A DNA stretch of 64,000 bases from Castor canadensis (taxonomy: Eukaryota > Chordata > Mammalia > Rodentia > Castoridae): positions 4,563,001 to 4,627,000 of the forward strand of contig NC_133400.1 of assembly GCF_047511655.1 (NCBI RefSeq). Direction: 5' to 3'. Numbering within the stretch: the first letter of the stretch is position 1; the number at the start of each line of letters is the position of its first letter. Below the pieces are notes generated by a model. It was not told the DNA's origin. It searched no databases and saw only the letters and a list, made by a program, of their open reading frames with translations. Below, piece by piece: positions 1 to 11,771 of the stretch. The position numbers and the translations under genes were made by a program.

Positions 1-100
1 ATTAAGGCAAACAGCTCTCAAAAATTCAGTCCCAGAAACTGAAGTGATTATGGCATCTTCCTACCATGGAATATTCTAGAACCATGAAAAATTCTACTTC

Positions 101-302
101 TTTTTTTCTTTTTTTTTGTCAATACTGGGGTTTGAACTCAGGGCCTTCACCTTGAGCCACTCCACCATCCCTATTTTTGTGATTTTTTTTCGAGATAGGG
201 TCTCTCAAACTATCTGTCCAGGCTGGGTTTGAACCACAAGCCCCCTGTTGTCTGCCTCCTGAGTAGCTGGGATTACAGGCGTGAGCCATTGGTACCTGGC
301 TG
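101..302 (-). mobile_element. Composite SINE (dID plus B1 type), antisense
   Basis: A T-rich stretch is followed by the antisense tRNA-like unit (TGGGGTTTGAACTCAGGGCC) and an antisense 7SL-like unit ending GGGATTACAGGCGTGAGCC. The same two-part unit recurs through the window. Confidence 0.9.
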
Positions 303-584
303 AAAAATCCTATTTCTGAAAAAGTCACAGATCCATAGTTCTCGTAGTGATAGATGCAGACATCTTTGATAAAATTATACCACCCAGCATAAAGTAGCTC
401 CTTGGAGGAAAATCGCTGAAGCTAAAAGACTTTGTTCTGAGGGTAATTTATCACTAAGTGAAAGAAAATGCTTAAAAACATTGATTATTGAAGCAGAAAA
501 AATTTAAAAATGATTTTATGCCCCCCTTTTCATAAAATAGTGGGAGAACAGTGGTTAAAGTTGCTTGTCTCCGCATAGTGACAG
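303..584. other. Unannotated intergenic DNA
   Basis: AT-rich sequence with no open frame, repeat or signal that I recognise. Confidence 0.5.
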
Positions 585-1162
585 TTGCATTTGAAGTTCA
601 AATCCAACAGCTGTTTGCAGTGTCTCTGTTCTGTGTGTGGCACTGTGGGGGGAATTAGCTACTTCCCCGTTCAATGTGCAAAATTCCACTCTGGGGGCCT
701 CACCACCTCTTTGGCCCCACTGCCTCCCATCTTCCCGCTTGTTCAGTTATCACCAGCTTTCCAGTCCTTTCTGCTGCAACAGAGAAGCCTTGCTTCTGCC
801 ACAGGGCATTTGCACTGGCTGCTCCTTCTGTGCAGACCACTTTCCTGTCCCCCCTGATATCTCTAAGAGTGACTCTCCCATTTATTTGAGATCTCAACTC
901 AAATGTCACTGACTTGTTGACTTTCTTGAGCATTCTTTGCAAAAAAGCACACGTCTGTCCAACTCCCACTCCACTCCCCTCCTTGCCTGTTCTCCTCTGT
1001 CACGTGTCATCACGCATGCCTATGGACTTGCCTATTGTCTGTCCTGCACTCCCAGAATGCAACAGCCACCAGGTGAGCCTCTACCTTGCCTTTCCCCAGG
1101 TCTCCGAACAATGGCAGGCACCGTAATTGCTCAGTGAATATTTGTTGAATGAATGGATGGAG
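585..1162 (+). mobile_element. L2 LINE 3' portion
   Basis: Recognised from the run of L2 landmarks in order: CAGGGCATTTGCACTGGCTG near 802, CTCAAATGTCACTGACTTG near 897, CCTATTGTCTGTCC near 1030 and the terminal ATATTTGTTGAATGAATGGA near 1138. It is an ancient, inactive relic; the open frames across it are fortuitous. Confidence 0.8.
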
Positions 1163-1986
1163 GAGCAGACCAAAGAGCCACTTCTTCCCAACCTTTGTGT
1201 TTGGGAATTCACCTATTTGTATGTAAATATGTATTTTTCTTCAATAATAACATGCACAAATATAAAAATTAAAAAGGCCACAAAACTAAGTGGGCCAGAG
1301 ACACGAAGTCTCCCCTCCCCGATTCCCGTGTGGATGGGAAGAGATTTAAACTGCGTTTCTCTCGTCCCAGGCGGGGCTGGGCTTCTTCAATCCTGTGGTC
1401 ATCTCACACAAAGCGTGGAAATTCCTGTGAGGTCTGCCCATCTGTGTTCAGAAAATACAGGAACGGGCTGCAGGAGGTCAAGGTCAAGTGCAATGCTGAG
1501 CCAGCCGGGGAGAGTGATGAACAACCCCCTCCACAGCACACAGCCATCCTGCCCAATGGCCCCTGCCTCTCCTTTCCCTCCCTGTGACAGTGCTTTCATG
1601 TACCCAGGTCCCTTAAGATGGTCTTTTTGGGGGGAGATGACAGCTCCCCCATATTCTTAGGGTGCCAGGCCTTGAGTAAACCTGATTTCCTTCCCTCCAA
1701 CTCTTGCCTCCCACGTGTTGACTTTTGGGCGTGGGCAGGTGTACTTGGGTCTGGCAACAGAAAGTCTACCAGCTGTTCTTCTGAAGGCTACTCCGGACTT
1801 TTACTGCCTGAGAGACTTCTTGTCCCACAGGTCCTCGTCCCCCCTGCCCGCCCTGGCCCTCCCATAGCTAGGGTGCGCTGTGCAGAAGGCCCCAGCCTCT
1901 GTTCCGCCCTGTGGCTTGGTGCTCCGTGAGCACCAAGCATCACTGTTCTTTGGCTCTCATGTTTTGCGGGATCCCGTGCACAGGTG
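1163..1986. other. Unannotated intergenic DNA
   Basis: Moderately GC-rich, with fortuitous open frames (for example 1127-1660 on the plus strand) that lack codon structure or family resemblance. Nothing else seen. Confidence 0.5.
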
Positions 1987-2060
1987 TGTACTGGGCTTTG
2001 AACTCATGGCCCTGTGTTTGCTAGGCAGGCGCTCTACTACTTGAGCCATGCCTCCAGCTC
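1987..2060 (-). mobile_element. dID-type SINE unit, antisense
   Basis: Antisense tRNA-like unit: TGAACTCATGGCCC, then TGCTAGGCAGGCGCTCTACT and TTGAGCCATGCCTCCAGC. Confidence 0.8.
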
Positions 2061-2159
2061 ACATGTAGAGTTCTGAGTTGTCTTTTTATCCACATAGCAG
2101 AGGCCAAATATTGATAGCAACGGTAATTCTAGTGAGGGGGAGATTGAGGGTGTTCATAG

Positions 2160-2478
2160 AGTGACAGCTCACGCCTGTAATTCCAGCTGCTTGGGACTGG
2201 AGACTGGGAGGATCACTGTTTGAGGCCAGCCTGCAGAAAGAAGTCAGCAGGACTCCATCTCAGCCCATAAAAAGCCGGGCAGGGCGGCACACGGCCGTCA
2301 TCCCAGCCACACAGAAAGCGATAGGAGGACTCTGTGGTCCAGGCCAGCGTGGACATAAAAGTGAGATCCTATTAGAAAAATAACGAAAGCTGGAAGGCCG
2401 GGAGGTGTGGCTCAAGTGGTAGAGTGTCTGCCTGGCCAGCATAAGGCCCTGGGTTCAAGCCCCAGCACTGAGAAAAAA
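2160..2478 (+). mobile_element. Composite SINE: two B1-like units plus dID unit
   Basis: Sense B1-like units start near 2163 (CTCACGCCTGTAATTCC) and near 2272 (GCCGGGCAGGGCGGCAC), followed by the tRNA-like unit GTGGCTCAAGTGGTAGAGTG and an A-rich end. The second 7SL-like arm suggests a trimeric element or a SINE inserted at a SINE. Confidence 0.85.
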
Positions 2479-3474
2479 ATTGCTGACCTTTGAATAAATA
2501 CACATGGGGACACACACACGAGTGAAACAAGTTCTCTTCCCCTTTAAAGTTAAGAAAAAAAAAATGAGGAAACCTATCAGGGCTGGAGCCATTAGTTCTT
2601 CTGAAACTGCATGCTTTCCCTCTGGACGGGGTTATTGACCTTCTGGTATGAAAAATGAGAAAATTGGTCCATTTATTTTCCCTTCCTCTCAGCTCCAGAA
2701 AATTGTTTCTAAAAAAAAAATCTTAGTTTTCTGGTGGTTGATTAACAAATGTTTATCCATATAAATCCTCAAACCTTAACTATTGGCTGAATTTCCACTA
2801 TTCAAGATCTGGGAAGTAACACAAATTAGATAATTACAATTGCGACACTTGAATTAATTAATCTGTGCTGTGTTCTTAGCTCTGTCTGAAAGCTGAAATC
2901 TGAGAAGACATGAACAGCTTTGAAGTTTTTTTTTTTTTTTCCTTTTGGTTTTGCCTCGGGAAGAGGAGTTTAACACACAACTGGAAAATGAAGATTTCTG
3001 TTCTACAAGAGATAAACCAGAGAATTCCGTAGAGTTCCCAATATTGTCAGTGTCGCCATTCGGGGCGTTTTTTTATCTGTGGCTGAGGGAAGGAGAGAGA
3101 GAGTGTTCTTAGTAATCACCCAGATAACCAGTTTGAAATGTATTAATAGATGTTTTGGGCAGTCAGGGGACCTGGGTCTGAAATTTGGAAGTTCTTTTCT
3201 TGTGCACAGAGAAGATATGACAAGCTGCCCTAATGCTTTTAGGTGAGAGAGGCTGACCTCATTTCTGTTTCTAAGATGCAGTCTATGAAAAAGAGTTCTG
3301 GGTTGTAACTCCGTCCTCCTCCTCCTTCCAGGGCGATGAGTCTGTCCAACAGAAGCCTACGTCCTTCATTCTTGCCCCCTCCCTTCCCTCCTTCCTTGCT
3401 TGCCTGGTTTCTTCTCTCTCCTCCCTCTTTGCAGACTCACTCATTCAACAAATAGTGAGCATTTGAGTAAATGT
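2479..3474. other. Intergenic DNA with a possible conserved block
   Basis: No gene. The AT-rich part at about 2740-2900 has TAATTA-rich sequence and no young repeat, and could be a conserved non-coding element. A short antisense L2-like fragment (TTCAACAAATAGTGAGCATT) lies near 3440. Confidence 0.4.
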
Positions 3475-3900
3475 ATCGGTTAGTCAGTGCTGGGTAACAA
3501 GTCACCTCCATACTTAGTTTTTAAACTAAATGACTGTGATCCCTTATTGCTCCTGATTCTGTGGTCCGGCTGGCAATTCTGGTCTCGTGGGGCTCGCTCA
3601 CAGGTGGTCATGGTCGGCCAGGAAGTCTTACTACAATCCCACCCACATGTGTGGCAGTTGGTGTTGACCTTGGTGAGGTGCCCTGGTTCTCCTCCAGGTG
3701 GCATCGGGTCCAACTGTCTTCCCTGGAGGACTGTGTTCCAAAAGGAGTAGAGGTGGAAACTGTAAGGGCTCCCAAAGCCTAGCCTATCCAGGGGAGAGGA
3801 ATGAGGACTCCTCGTGTGGGTGGGAGGAGTCACAGAATCGCATCACCTCACAAGGAGATGTGCGTACCTGGACAAGATGGAGGGGCCCAGCCCTCGTGGA
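3475..3900 (-). mobile_element. MLT1-like LTR relic, antisense
   Basis: Landmarks of the antisense MLT1 family are present: GTGCTGGGTAACAAGTCACC, TTCTGTGGTCCGGCTGG and the region after it. It is diverged, and the family assignment is from memory of the consensus. Confidence 0.5.
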
Positions 3901-3979
3901 GCTTGGAGTCTGACAGTGACAACCTAAGCCATAGCTCCCACGGGTTAAAGTCTCTCAGTGACATGTGCCAGGCACTGCT

Positions 3980-4056
3980 GGCTTCAAACTCCTTATCCTC
4001 CTTCCCCAGTCTCCCAAGCGCTGGGATTACAGGTGTAAGTCTCCACACTTGGCTTG
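3980..4056 (-). mobile_element. B1-type SINE fragment, antisense
   Basis: Ends with CCCAAGCGCTGGGATTACAG and GTGTAAGTCTCCACACTTGG, the antisense 5' end of a 7SL-derived SINE. Confidence 0.7.
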
Positions 4057-4195
4057 AATTCTATTTTTAATAGAACTACAAAAGTTTGTCAGGGTCAAGG
4101 AGAGAGAGAGGTAAAAATGAAATATAAAGAAAAAACATAAAAGCCCACCTGGGTGGTGTGCACACACCTGCTCACACTTTTCCTCACTGTTAGGA

Positions 4196-4283
4196 GTATT
4201 TCTTTCTCTTTCTCTCTCCTTCCTTCCTTCCTTCCTTCCTTCCTTCCTTCCTTCCTTCCTTCCTTCCTTCCTTCCTTCCTCCG

Positions 4284-4314
<31 letters not shown>

Positions 4315-4335
4315 CTCTCTCTCTCTTTCTTTCTA
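4196..4335 (+). repeat. Pyrimidine microsatellite (TTCC)n, (CT)n and (TTTC)n
   Basis: About sixteen TTCC units from about 4217 to 4279 are flanked by CT and TTTC runs, giving roughly 140 bp of almost pure pyrimidine on the plus strand. Confidence 0.97.
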
Positions 4336-4710
4336 ACATCTCAAACAGATTTATTAGTCCTGTTGCCTCTCTTCCGACATGTCTGCATCTTTGATCACTG
4401 CCTTTTGGTTACACATGGTCACTGTGGAGTAGGACCTGGCCAGCTGGTCTCCCAGGGGAGGTGCTGGCGTGGCTTAGACCCTGAAGGAGATGCAGTCGCT
4501 TACAGAAGCTGTGGTGCATCCCAGGAATATTTCTTAATGTCATGAGTCACAGGACAAGTATACAGTGTACATTCAAGACATCTGTCATAGGGTGACCTGT
4601 CCTGTCCTGGGGTGAACGTGGATGGCTTTCCCATGGAGGGGTGTTCAAACTCTCATCTAAATGGTGTTCAAATTCATCCACAGGCTGTTCAAACTCTCAT
4701 CTAAAGGACT

Positions 4711-4930
4711 AGAGAGTCAGGCACTAGTGGCTTGTGCTTATAATCCTAGCTACTTAGGAGACTGAGATAGGGAGGATCTCAGTTCCAGGCCAGCCAGGAG
4801 AATTAGTTCATGAGACCCCTCCCCCCGACTCCAAAATAAAGAGCAAAATGGACTGGAAGTGTGGCTAAAGTGGTAGAGTACCTGCTCTGCAAGTGCCCAG
4901 CCCTGAGTTCAAACCCCAGTCCCACCAAGA
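4711..4930 (+). mobile_element. Composite SINE (B1 type plus dID), sense
   Basis: Sense 7SL-like part (TGGCTTGTGCTTATAATCC) is followed by an A-rich linker and the tRNA-like unit (GTGGCTAAAGTGGTAGAGTA, GAGTTCAAACCCCAGTCCC). Confidence 0.88.
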
Positions 4931-7609
4931 AACACTAGGGACCAGAAACATAGTGAGAGGAAAGAAGAGCAGGGAGAGGAGAAAGGGTCCAGCTGCTGGG
5001 CAGGAAAGATGGGGTCACTGCTCACTGAGCAGGTGCTAGCCATTGAGGACCATTGCCCTGTCCTGGAACCATCACTCACAGACTTTGAAAACAAGATTTA
5101 CTGTTTAAAACAACCGTAGGAATGAAATTAGAAAGATGGATGCCACATGGCAGAAATATCACTGCACAATCAATCATTCATTCAACGAATGAGCACACAC
5201 TGGATTCCTCAGTTTCAGACCCTTTCCAGGCACAGCCTCAAGGTGTACCCATCTGGAAAGCTAGCAGGGACCTCGTCTAGCACCAGCTAAAACGGATTCA
5301 TTTCCCACAAGATTTTCTCTCTAGCCTGCCTTGATCATCCCCACCTGGCTCCTGTTTCTGGAGCGGGCACACTGCTGTTTATTTAAGTCACCATGGATTC
5401 CAGTTCTAAACTTTGTCCTCTTGTGATCACCAGTGCTATGATTGTACCTCTGTCACTGCCTCTTCACAAGACACCAAGTTTTCCTGCAGTCCGTCACCCA
5501 AAAACGAAATTATTGCGACAAGTGGCATGCTAAACATGCTTGTAGCAATTGCCAAGACACCCTCCAATGGGGCTGAGGCAATTTGCATCTGATTAGCATA
5601 TCAGGAGAATTTCCACCCCTTGGCTGACACTAGCTATTACCAATCGTTAAAAATGCTAGCAAAAAGAAAGCACAAACCAACAGCCAATGGAGCCCCATTT
5701 CCATCTCACAGCTGAGTTAGTCTGACCAGGAAATATGGGAATATGGGGAATATGGTCATGCTCTCTACAATGGTGGACAGAGGTGCCATCATGTCAGGAG
5801 ACGGGATGGGAAGGGCTTGGGATCTGAGCATCCTTCCATGGGAGCTGCTTTAATCAAAACCATTATGCTTTGCATCCTACCTAGATGTTTAGATGGCAAA
5901 TTGAATCACGCTGAGGTCGTAAGTGGCTTCATTTTGTTAAGCATAGAATTGGTTGAATATAATGTTTATTTTTTTTTCTTCTTCAAAAATTGCTCCAAAT
6001 TGGGACAAATTGATTCTAAGTGCTCGGGACTAGAATGTTCTTTGAAGTCATTGGTGAGAATGGAAAATATCTCTGGCAGATTAAATCCTTACTCTTATGG
6101 GACTTCCTGTTATGCTGCTGAGAGGAAGGGCATCTCTTTAAATGCATCTCTGAAAGCTGCATTTTTGAGACCAGTGTTTTCCGAGTATTGGGGTGGGCTT
6201 GGGTGGGGTACAGCCAGAGCCACAGACGTCAGGAGACCTGGCTCTGGGGCACAGGGTGGAGAGTGCAGGGTGGCCCTCCGTGGCTTCAGGCCTTTCAGTG
6301 GCCTCCATATCTCTTTGAATGCAGCCTTACTGAGGTCCCTGTCACCTGCCCTCTGAGGTGCTCTTTCTTTCCTTGGGCTTCGTCCTCCCATCTGGGCTCT
6401 GACCACAGAACTCTCCTCCTAGGCTCAGAGCCCTTGGGGCAACAGGGGATGTCGCTGCTACCATCCATCCTCCTGTGTCCAGCAGCTCTTTCCAATCCTT
6501 AGTCTCCTTTTCGAGGGTGTCCCACCCCGGAGTCACAGCAAACCCTCCTGCGGAGAGTTGCACAGCACCCTGGACGTCTCAGAACCCTTGCCTCTCTTCG
6601 CTAGACTTTCCTCATGTTGAGGGGACTGATTGGGTAGTTTCTAGAATGCTCCTTTATTGGGATGTTTGATGTTTTTCTCCTAAGATTGGGGTTATGAGTT
6701 TTGGGGACAAAGACTTCACAGAGGTAAGTTGCTTCTCTCTGTCTCTCTCTCCCTCCCTCCCTCCCTGGCCGGGAAGGTGGTAGGAGCTTTTGTCATCACA
6801 TCAAGGGTACCTACTCTGAACGTGACTCATGAAGTTGATGTTGACCCTGGTCACCTGGCTGAGAGCATGGGGTGCGGCAACCTGGGGTGTCAAGTTTTCC
6901 TTGCAAAGTGACTCCTTTGACTCTTCCTCTCATCCTCCTTCTGGGAAAGGCATTTCCTGCAAAGAGATTGGGCTATTGCAGTAAATAAGAAGGAACGAGC
7001 CCATAGGCACCATCACCCATCTGCAAGCTCACGTTGGAGTGGGGGGACGGCAACGCCACTCTGACACAGAGCAGCTTCTGGCAAGGACATCAGAGCTGTG
7101 GATTTTTGCTTCTATAAAGAAACTGAAGCATGATTTTAAGCAAACAAGCTTTGCGGCTGTCTAGCGCATCCCACAGTGTTTATTCACCACCTTTCAGAAA
7201 ATTAGAATTTCTGTTTAAACAAAAGATTTTCTTCTCATAATCTATTTATGGCTGACATTGCAAAAGTCATCTTATTATGGGAACCAAAGAGCCAAAGTGG
7301 AGAGTAAAGGTCAGGGGCAGAAGCAGAGAGTGAAGTTTGAGGCAGGAGGGCCCAGAGGTGGAGAGGAGCAGTTGTTGAATGGTTTCTGCTTTATGCAAAC
7401 ACCTGGATCATGGGGAGTCAGGGGGAGGGAAAGGAGGGAAAAGAGGAAGGAGAGAGAGGACAGAGGGAGGAGGAGGGGAGTGGCAGTGGGGCTCCCAGCA
7501 CAGACTTCCTGCTCTCCTTCCTAATGGCACCCTGATGTCCTGGGGCACTGACCCGGTAGCTCATGGCTCAGGGAAGCTGCTCCAACCCTGGCTTCAGGGG
7601 AACGTGTGA
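4931..7609. other. SINE-free intergenic DNA
   Basis: 2.7 kb with no gene that I can support. A short antisense L2-like start (CAATCATTCATTCAACGAATG) lies near 5168. Several overlapping frames at 6110-6660 are GC-rich chance frames on both strands. A purine-rich tract lies at about 7410-7480. Confidence 0.5.
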
Positions 7610-7790
7610 TGCCCAAGGATGGAAGTTTTGGAGTTGGGGAGCCAGGGTTGAAGTCCTGGCTCTTCTGTCCATGGACAAGCTGTGTGTCCTTGAGCAAGTC
7701 TGCTCACCTCTGGACTGTGTGGCTGTGTCCTGTGTGTCAAGTGGGTGGAGACCACGGCAGGCTTCTCCTGGGGCAGAGGTAATATCACCA
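7610..7790 (+). mobile_element. MIR relic
   Basis: Core features of MIR: GAAGTCCTGGCTCT, then CAAGCTGTGTGTCCTTGAGC and CTCACCTCTGG. Confidence 0.6.
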
Positions 7791-7959
7791 GGGACTAAGT
7801 GAATATGGTCCTGTGCTCCCATTCCCCCTCCCCACACTCTGAGGCAAGCTGTGCTGGTCTTCACACCTGACCGACAATAGACACTCAGCCTTCTGCATCA
7901 GGGAGGGCCATGTGGGCTCAAGCAGGCATTCCCCCAGCCACCAGTCAGGAATCCTATGG

Positions 7960-8100
7960 CCAAGGGTTGCAGAAACCAGCCTCACAAAGAGCTCAGGCCT
8001 TGGAGTGGGAGGTTCATGTATCACCAACTAGCTGTGTGGTTTTGGGGCAGGTTTCTTAACCTCTCTGTGCCTCCATTCCTGTTAGATGACCTCTAGAAGT
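7960..8100 (+). mobile_element. MIR relic
   Basis: Contains CAACTAGCTGTGTGGTTTTG and TTCTTAACCTCTCTGTGCCTC, the MIR core. Confidence 0.75.
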
Positions 8101-8429
8101 CCTTTAGGTTTTGGGGACCAAAGTATTCCTCAGTCCAAGGCTTTCAAAAACTCTATTGCCTGGGCTGCCTATTTATTATGATATTTTAATTGATTTATTA
8201 ATGCTCTCAAGGCAGAGGGAGTAGAAACTGGGACTGGTCTCTAGGGCAGGCTCATGTTTTTTGTGTGGTTTCAGAAAGCCATCATAGCAACACAGAGCAA
8301 AGTTTAATTGCTGCAAAGGAGACATCGCCATTCTTTATCCTAGACAGACAGAGTGGGGGGTGAGCTAAGGGGACAGAGAAACCAGCTTGGGGGCCAGTGC
8401 TGCCTGTCATCTGTCCTGTGACCTTGGAT

Positions 8430-8830
8430 GAGTTCATTATCTAACAAATAGATATTTGTGGGTGTGTGCTAGGCCATACCTGGGATATCAGGGAGCAAAA
8501 ACAAACAGTACTTTCTTGGCAGGTACAGACCAGTGAGGGAGAAAGATATGAATCAAATATACAGTGTATGCTGTATATTTGCACCAGGATAGAAGCTCTG
8601 AAAGATAGGGAGAGGCAGGGACAGGAAAGCCATAAGCCAAGCTGGCCAGGTCTGCAAAATTGAACAGATCTCCTGGATGATGAGTTTTTTAAGCTGAGTT
8701 GCAACATATGTAGGCATAAGACAAATTAGTAAGGAGTGGGGCTGAAGGCTAGCATTTCAGGCTATAGAAACAGCACATGCAAAGGCCCTGGGGTGAGAAG
8801 GGACTCTGGTAAAGCCAAGAAAAATAGCTC
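8430..8830 (-). mobile_element. L2 LINE relic, antisense
   Basis: Starts with AACAAATAGATATTTGTGG and ends with AGCACATGCAAAGGCCCTGG, which in the reverse sense are the L2 3' end and its CAGGGCCTTTGCA block. Confidence 0.6.
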
Positions 8831-10699
8831 TTAGAGTGTTATTTACTTTTTTATTTAGAAGCAAAGGCATATATAAAAATGCCTGCCTCTCCAAGTCTTC
8901 TAGATTATCAAATGAAATACTGCATGGTAAAAGGCTTATCAAGCACTTCTTCCTTCTAGCTTGGGAAAACCACTCAGTGCTTTTTGAAGCCCCTCCTCCT
9001 AGTTGAGGGGGTCAGGAGAAAATGTGGATCTTGGGAGAGTGATTGCCTTGCGCAGTCTCTATTTGCATGCAGTTCACGTGCCTTTTAGCTATAATTTCTT
9101 GGGACTTTGTCTTAGTTTTGGGAATTAGGAGTCAATTGTGTAGGCTCCCTGCCTTCTCAAAAAATAGTTTTCTGACTTTGGGGGTTTGCCTGACTGCCTG
9201 GTCTTAGTTGTGCAATGCTGCCCTCTGCTGGCGGCTCCTTGGGCAGGGGTGGACGCCATGCGTGCGGATAACTTCCATCCCCATCCTGCTTTCAAGATGA
9301 AGGTGGAGCCAGAGCTTCTGCTTGCACCAAAGCTGAGCATTGTGCGTTCGTGATCTCTCTCGACCTGCACAGCCCCGGAGGTAAATGCAGCTTCCTTTCT
9401 GCGGGTCAGGAGGCTTACATGGGAAAATGACCTTTCCAAGACCAAGAGCCGTAAAGAGGAGATGGGTGACCTCAGGGGCATGTGGCTGGATGCTCTGCTG
9501 TTTCCCTCTTGAAATTCTTAATTGTTTTAGGCAAAGACTCCAAATTCCAATCTTGCATAAGGCCAGCAAATTATGCTGTGAGAGCTGGGTTCAAGCAGGT
9601 CCTCTTCTCCCCACATCCTGCTCTGTGGCCTCCTGCAGAGCTTTTAATAAAATGCATGCCTGTCTCCTCCCTGATGAGACCCGAAGATGTCTCTCCCTAC
9701 CTAAGGACAAGTGTCGTGCTTCCAGAACGGAGCAGTGGCTGACTTCAGCATAGCTCTGGCATTTGGGGGTGTTTAATAACTGTTTTCCAACCTTTTAGAG
9801 CCATGGATTGGTGGGAAAGCTCAGGTTGAGGATGGAACTGAGCTGCAGACCAGGACTTGGTCTTGGGCTCTGTGTTGGGGGGCTGGGAGGCTGTCTGGCT
9901 ATAGGGAAGCCCTTGAGATAGGCTGGGGTGGAGGTGGGAGATGAGTGCGTATTATTTTTTTAAAAATAGCTCCAAGAAGATTGCATTCTTTAATAAACAA
10001 ATGGTCGCCAAATTTTACCATATCAGTCCTGAGGTGACATCTACGAAAAAGAAAAGCACCTGCAATCAATCTTTTCTTTTGGCTGCTGGTGTTCTTGGGA
10101 GAGGAAGGTGGATAGTGACTTCCACCGGGATTCTGAAGGCCGTGTGACCTCTGCAGGGCTTTTATGTTGAATCCACAGGTTCTTTCGTGGACAGTTTTCT
10201 TCTGATGTTGACCCCCCCTCTCTGAGGGGCTGGTGTTCTCTCTCCTAGAAACCTCTTGCAAATTCCAGCCATGCCAGATTCCCTGAGTTCTACTAAACAA
10301 CTGGTTACGTACAGACCCCAAAACGGCAAAGTTCAGTGTGTAACCCGTTAGCCTGCGTTTCACACAATATCTATGTAGAAATTCTGCTTTCAAAAGATCA
10401 GGGTGGCAGTGGGCAGGGGGAAAGGCTTCCAAGGCCTGTCCAGTCAGGCTGGCTTTTCTTTCTCACATTTTACAAAAGGGCTCTCTTCTGCAAATGCCTT
10501 CTGCTATAGACCCTCTTTGGAAATTTGCAGTGGGGAGCAGGTGGAAGTTCTGAGAGCTCTTGTGAGAAACAGGTGATGCAGCTTGGCTTAGCTCCTGGGC
10601 CTCCCAACTTAGCCCCTGGGCTGGTTTTTGACAGCTCCTGTTTTCCAGACTTTAGAAATACTTGCTTCAATGTCCTATTGTTTCCTGGTCCTGGTTGAC
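8831..10699. other. Unannotated intergenic DNA
   Basis: No gene supported. Open frames near 9125-9753 and 9899-10432 show no family match, occur on both strands at once and lack splice context. No young repeat seen. Confidence 0.45.
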
Positions 10700-11315
10700 T
10701 GTGGGGAGTGGATTACGAGAAGCCTATGAGAACTGTGCTCAATGACAGGCTGAGTTTGGCACAGCCCCTGCAGCAGAAGAGAGGAGAGGCAAAATGCAGC
10801 ACAGCTGCTTCTCCTAAGTTGTTTTCGTTCAGAGAGAGAGAGAGAGAGCAGGTTTCTCTTGTTACAATGTCACGCCCCTCCCCAAATGTTGATCCACCTC
10901 CTTGTTTACCACTGGATATAAAAGACTCACTGAAGGAGGACTCTGGGGTTTTTTGATGGGGTATTGGTAGGCTGTTGAGTTATGCTAGAGATTAGAGGAA
11001 ACATGGGACAGTGCAAGTCTGAGGACCCAGACTTTAAAGAAAACATGGGACAGTGTGAGTCTAAGGAAGGAAAGAGACTTTAAAGAATAGAAAAGAAGAC
11101 TTTAGAAGTAAGGTTTTAAAGAATAGGAAAAAGAAGCAAGGTAAAAGAAGAGAATAATAGAAAAAAGAAGCAACGAGGCTGTTGTGCGTCTCCATCCGAG
11201 TGCCCAACACACCTGGACCCAACTTTCTGCATGTCTGTCTTCTATCATTTTCCTTTCTGCATCTCCCGTTGCCCCAGTTAGGTTGGTAGGAACAGAGCTC
11301 ATGATAAAGCTCTCG
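10700..11315 (+). mobile_element. Endogenous retroviral LTR plus adjoining internal stub
   Basis: An LTR from TGTGGGGAGTGG at 10700 to CCCAACACA at 11211 (512 bp, TG...CA ends), with a TATA box (GATATAAAAG, about 10915) and a downstream purine-rich repeat zone. Similarity to the second copy continues about 100 bp past the LTR end, so a piece of internal sequence was kept. Relative to the 13.4-14.2 kb copy it lacks about 170 bp after the TATA box. No coding region and no flanking duplication was seen. The class is uncertain (ERV2-like by general look). Confidence 0.8.
10833..10850 (+). repeat. (GA)n microsatellite in LTR
   Basis: Short AG run inside the U3 part of the LTR; it is absent from the other copy, so it expanded after insertion or differs between subfamilies. 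Confidence 0.8.
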
Positions 11316-11504
11316 AGGGTTGACACAAAGTTATCCTTTCCACAGAAAAATGGAGGGCCATAATGTGCACGGTTGCCGACCTGCATAGGACCTGTCAGGC
11401 TGCTCCACTTACATGAGGGCCAACGCAATTTGAACTTGAAACTTGGCTACAGGTGGGACCACTTCGTTGACTTTGGAAAGTACCAGCTAGCTTTTGTGGT
11501 AGTT

Positions 11505-11700
11505 ACTTTGCATAGCATCTGTGTTCCTACCATGTGCCTGGACTTGTGCTGGGAGTTAAAGGGACCTTGATGACAAAATAAGCCCAAGTTCCCCACTGTG
11601 TCCCCAGAGTGCTGTGGTGGGGCAGGAAGACAGTTGTACAGGCAAGGAATTTGAGGACAATGTGTTGTCAAAAGATTGGGATCCTGAGAGAAGGGGGTGA
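11505..11700 (-). mobile_element. L2 relic, antisense
   Basis: CTACCATGTGCCTGGACTTG followed by diverged sequence to AGTTGTACAGGCAAGG fits the antisense L2 3' end. Old and diverged. Confidence 0.45.
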
Positions 11701-11742
11701 CTGATCTTTGAGAGAGCCTAGAGGGGAGAGTTCCATCTCAAG

Positions 11743-11771
11743 TGTTGTGTGTGTGTGTGTGTGTGTGTGTT
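11743..11771 (+). repeat. (TG)n microsatellite
   Basis: About thirteen GT units. Confidence 0.95.

Noticed and set aside
1127-1660. Plus-strand frame of 177 codons
   Set aside because: It begins in the L2 tail and shows no domain, no conserved codon pattern and no promoter context.
4153-4545. Frame with serine-phenylalanine repeats
   Set aside because: It is a translation of the (TTCC)n microsatellite.
5817-6356. Plus-strand frame of 179 codons
   Set aside because: It includes a phenylalanine run from a poly(T) tract and is matched by frames on the opposite strand; no family resemblance.
9899-10432. Minus-strand frame of 177 codons
   Set aside because: No domain or signal, overlapping frames on both strands and no splice or promoter support.
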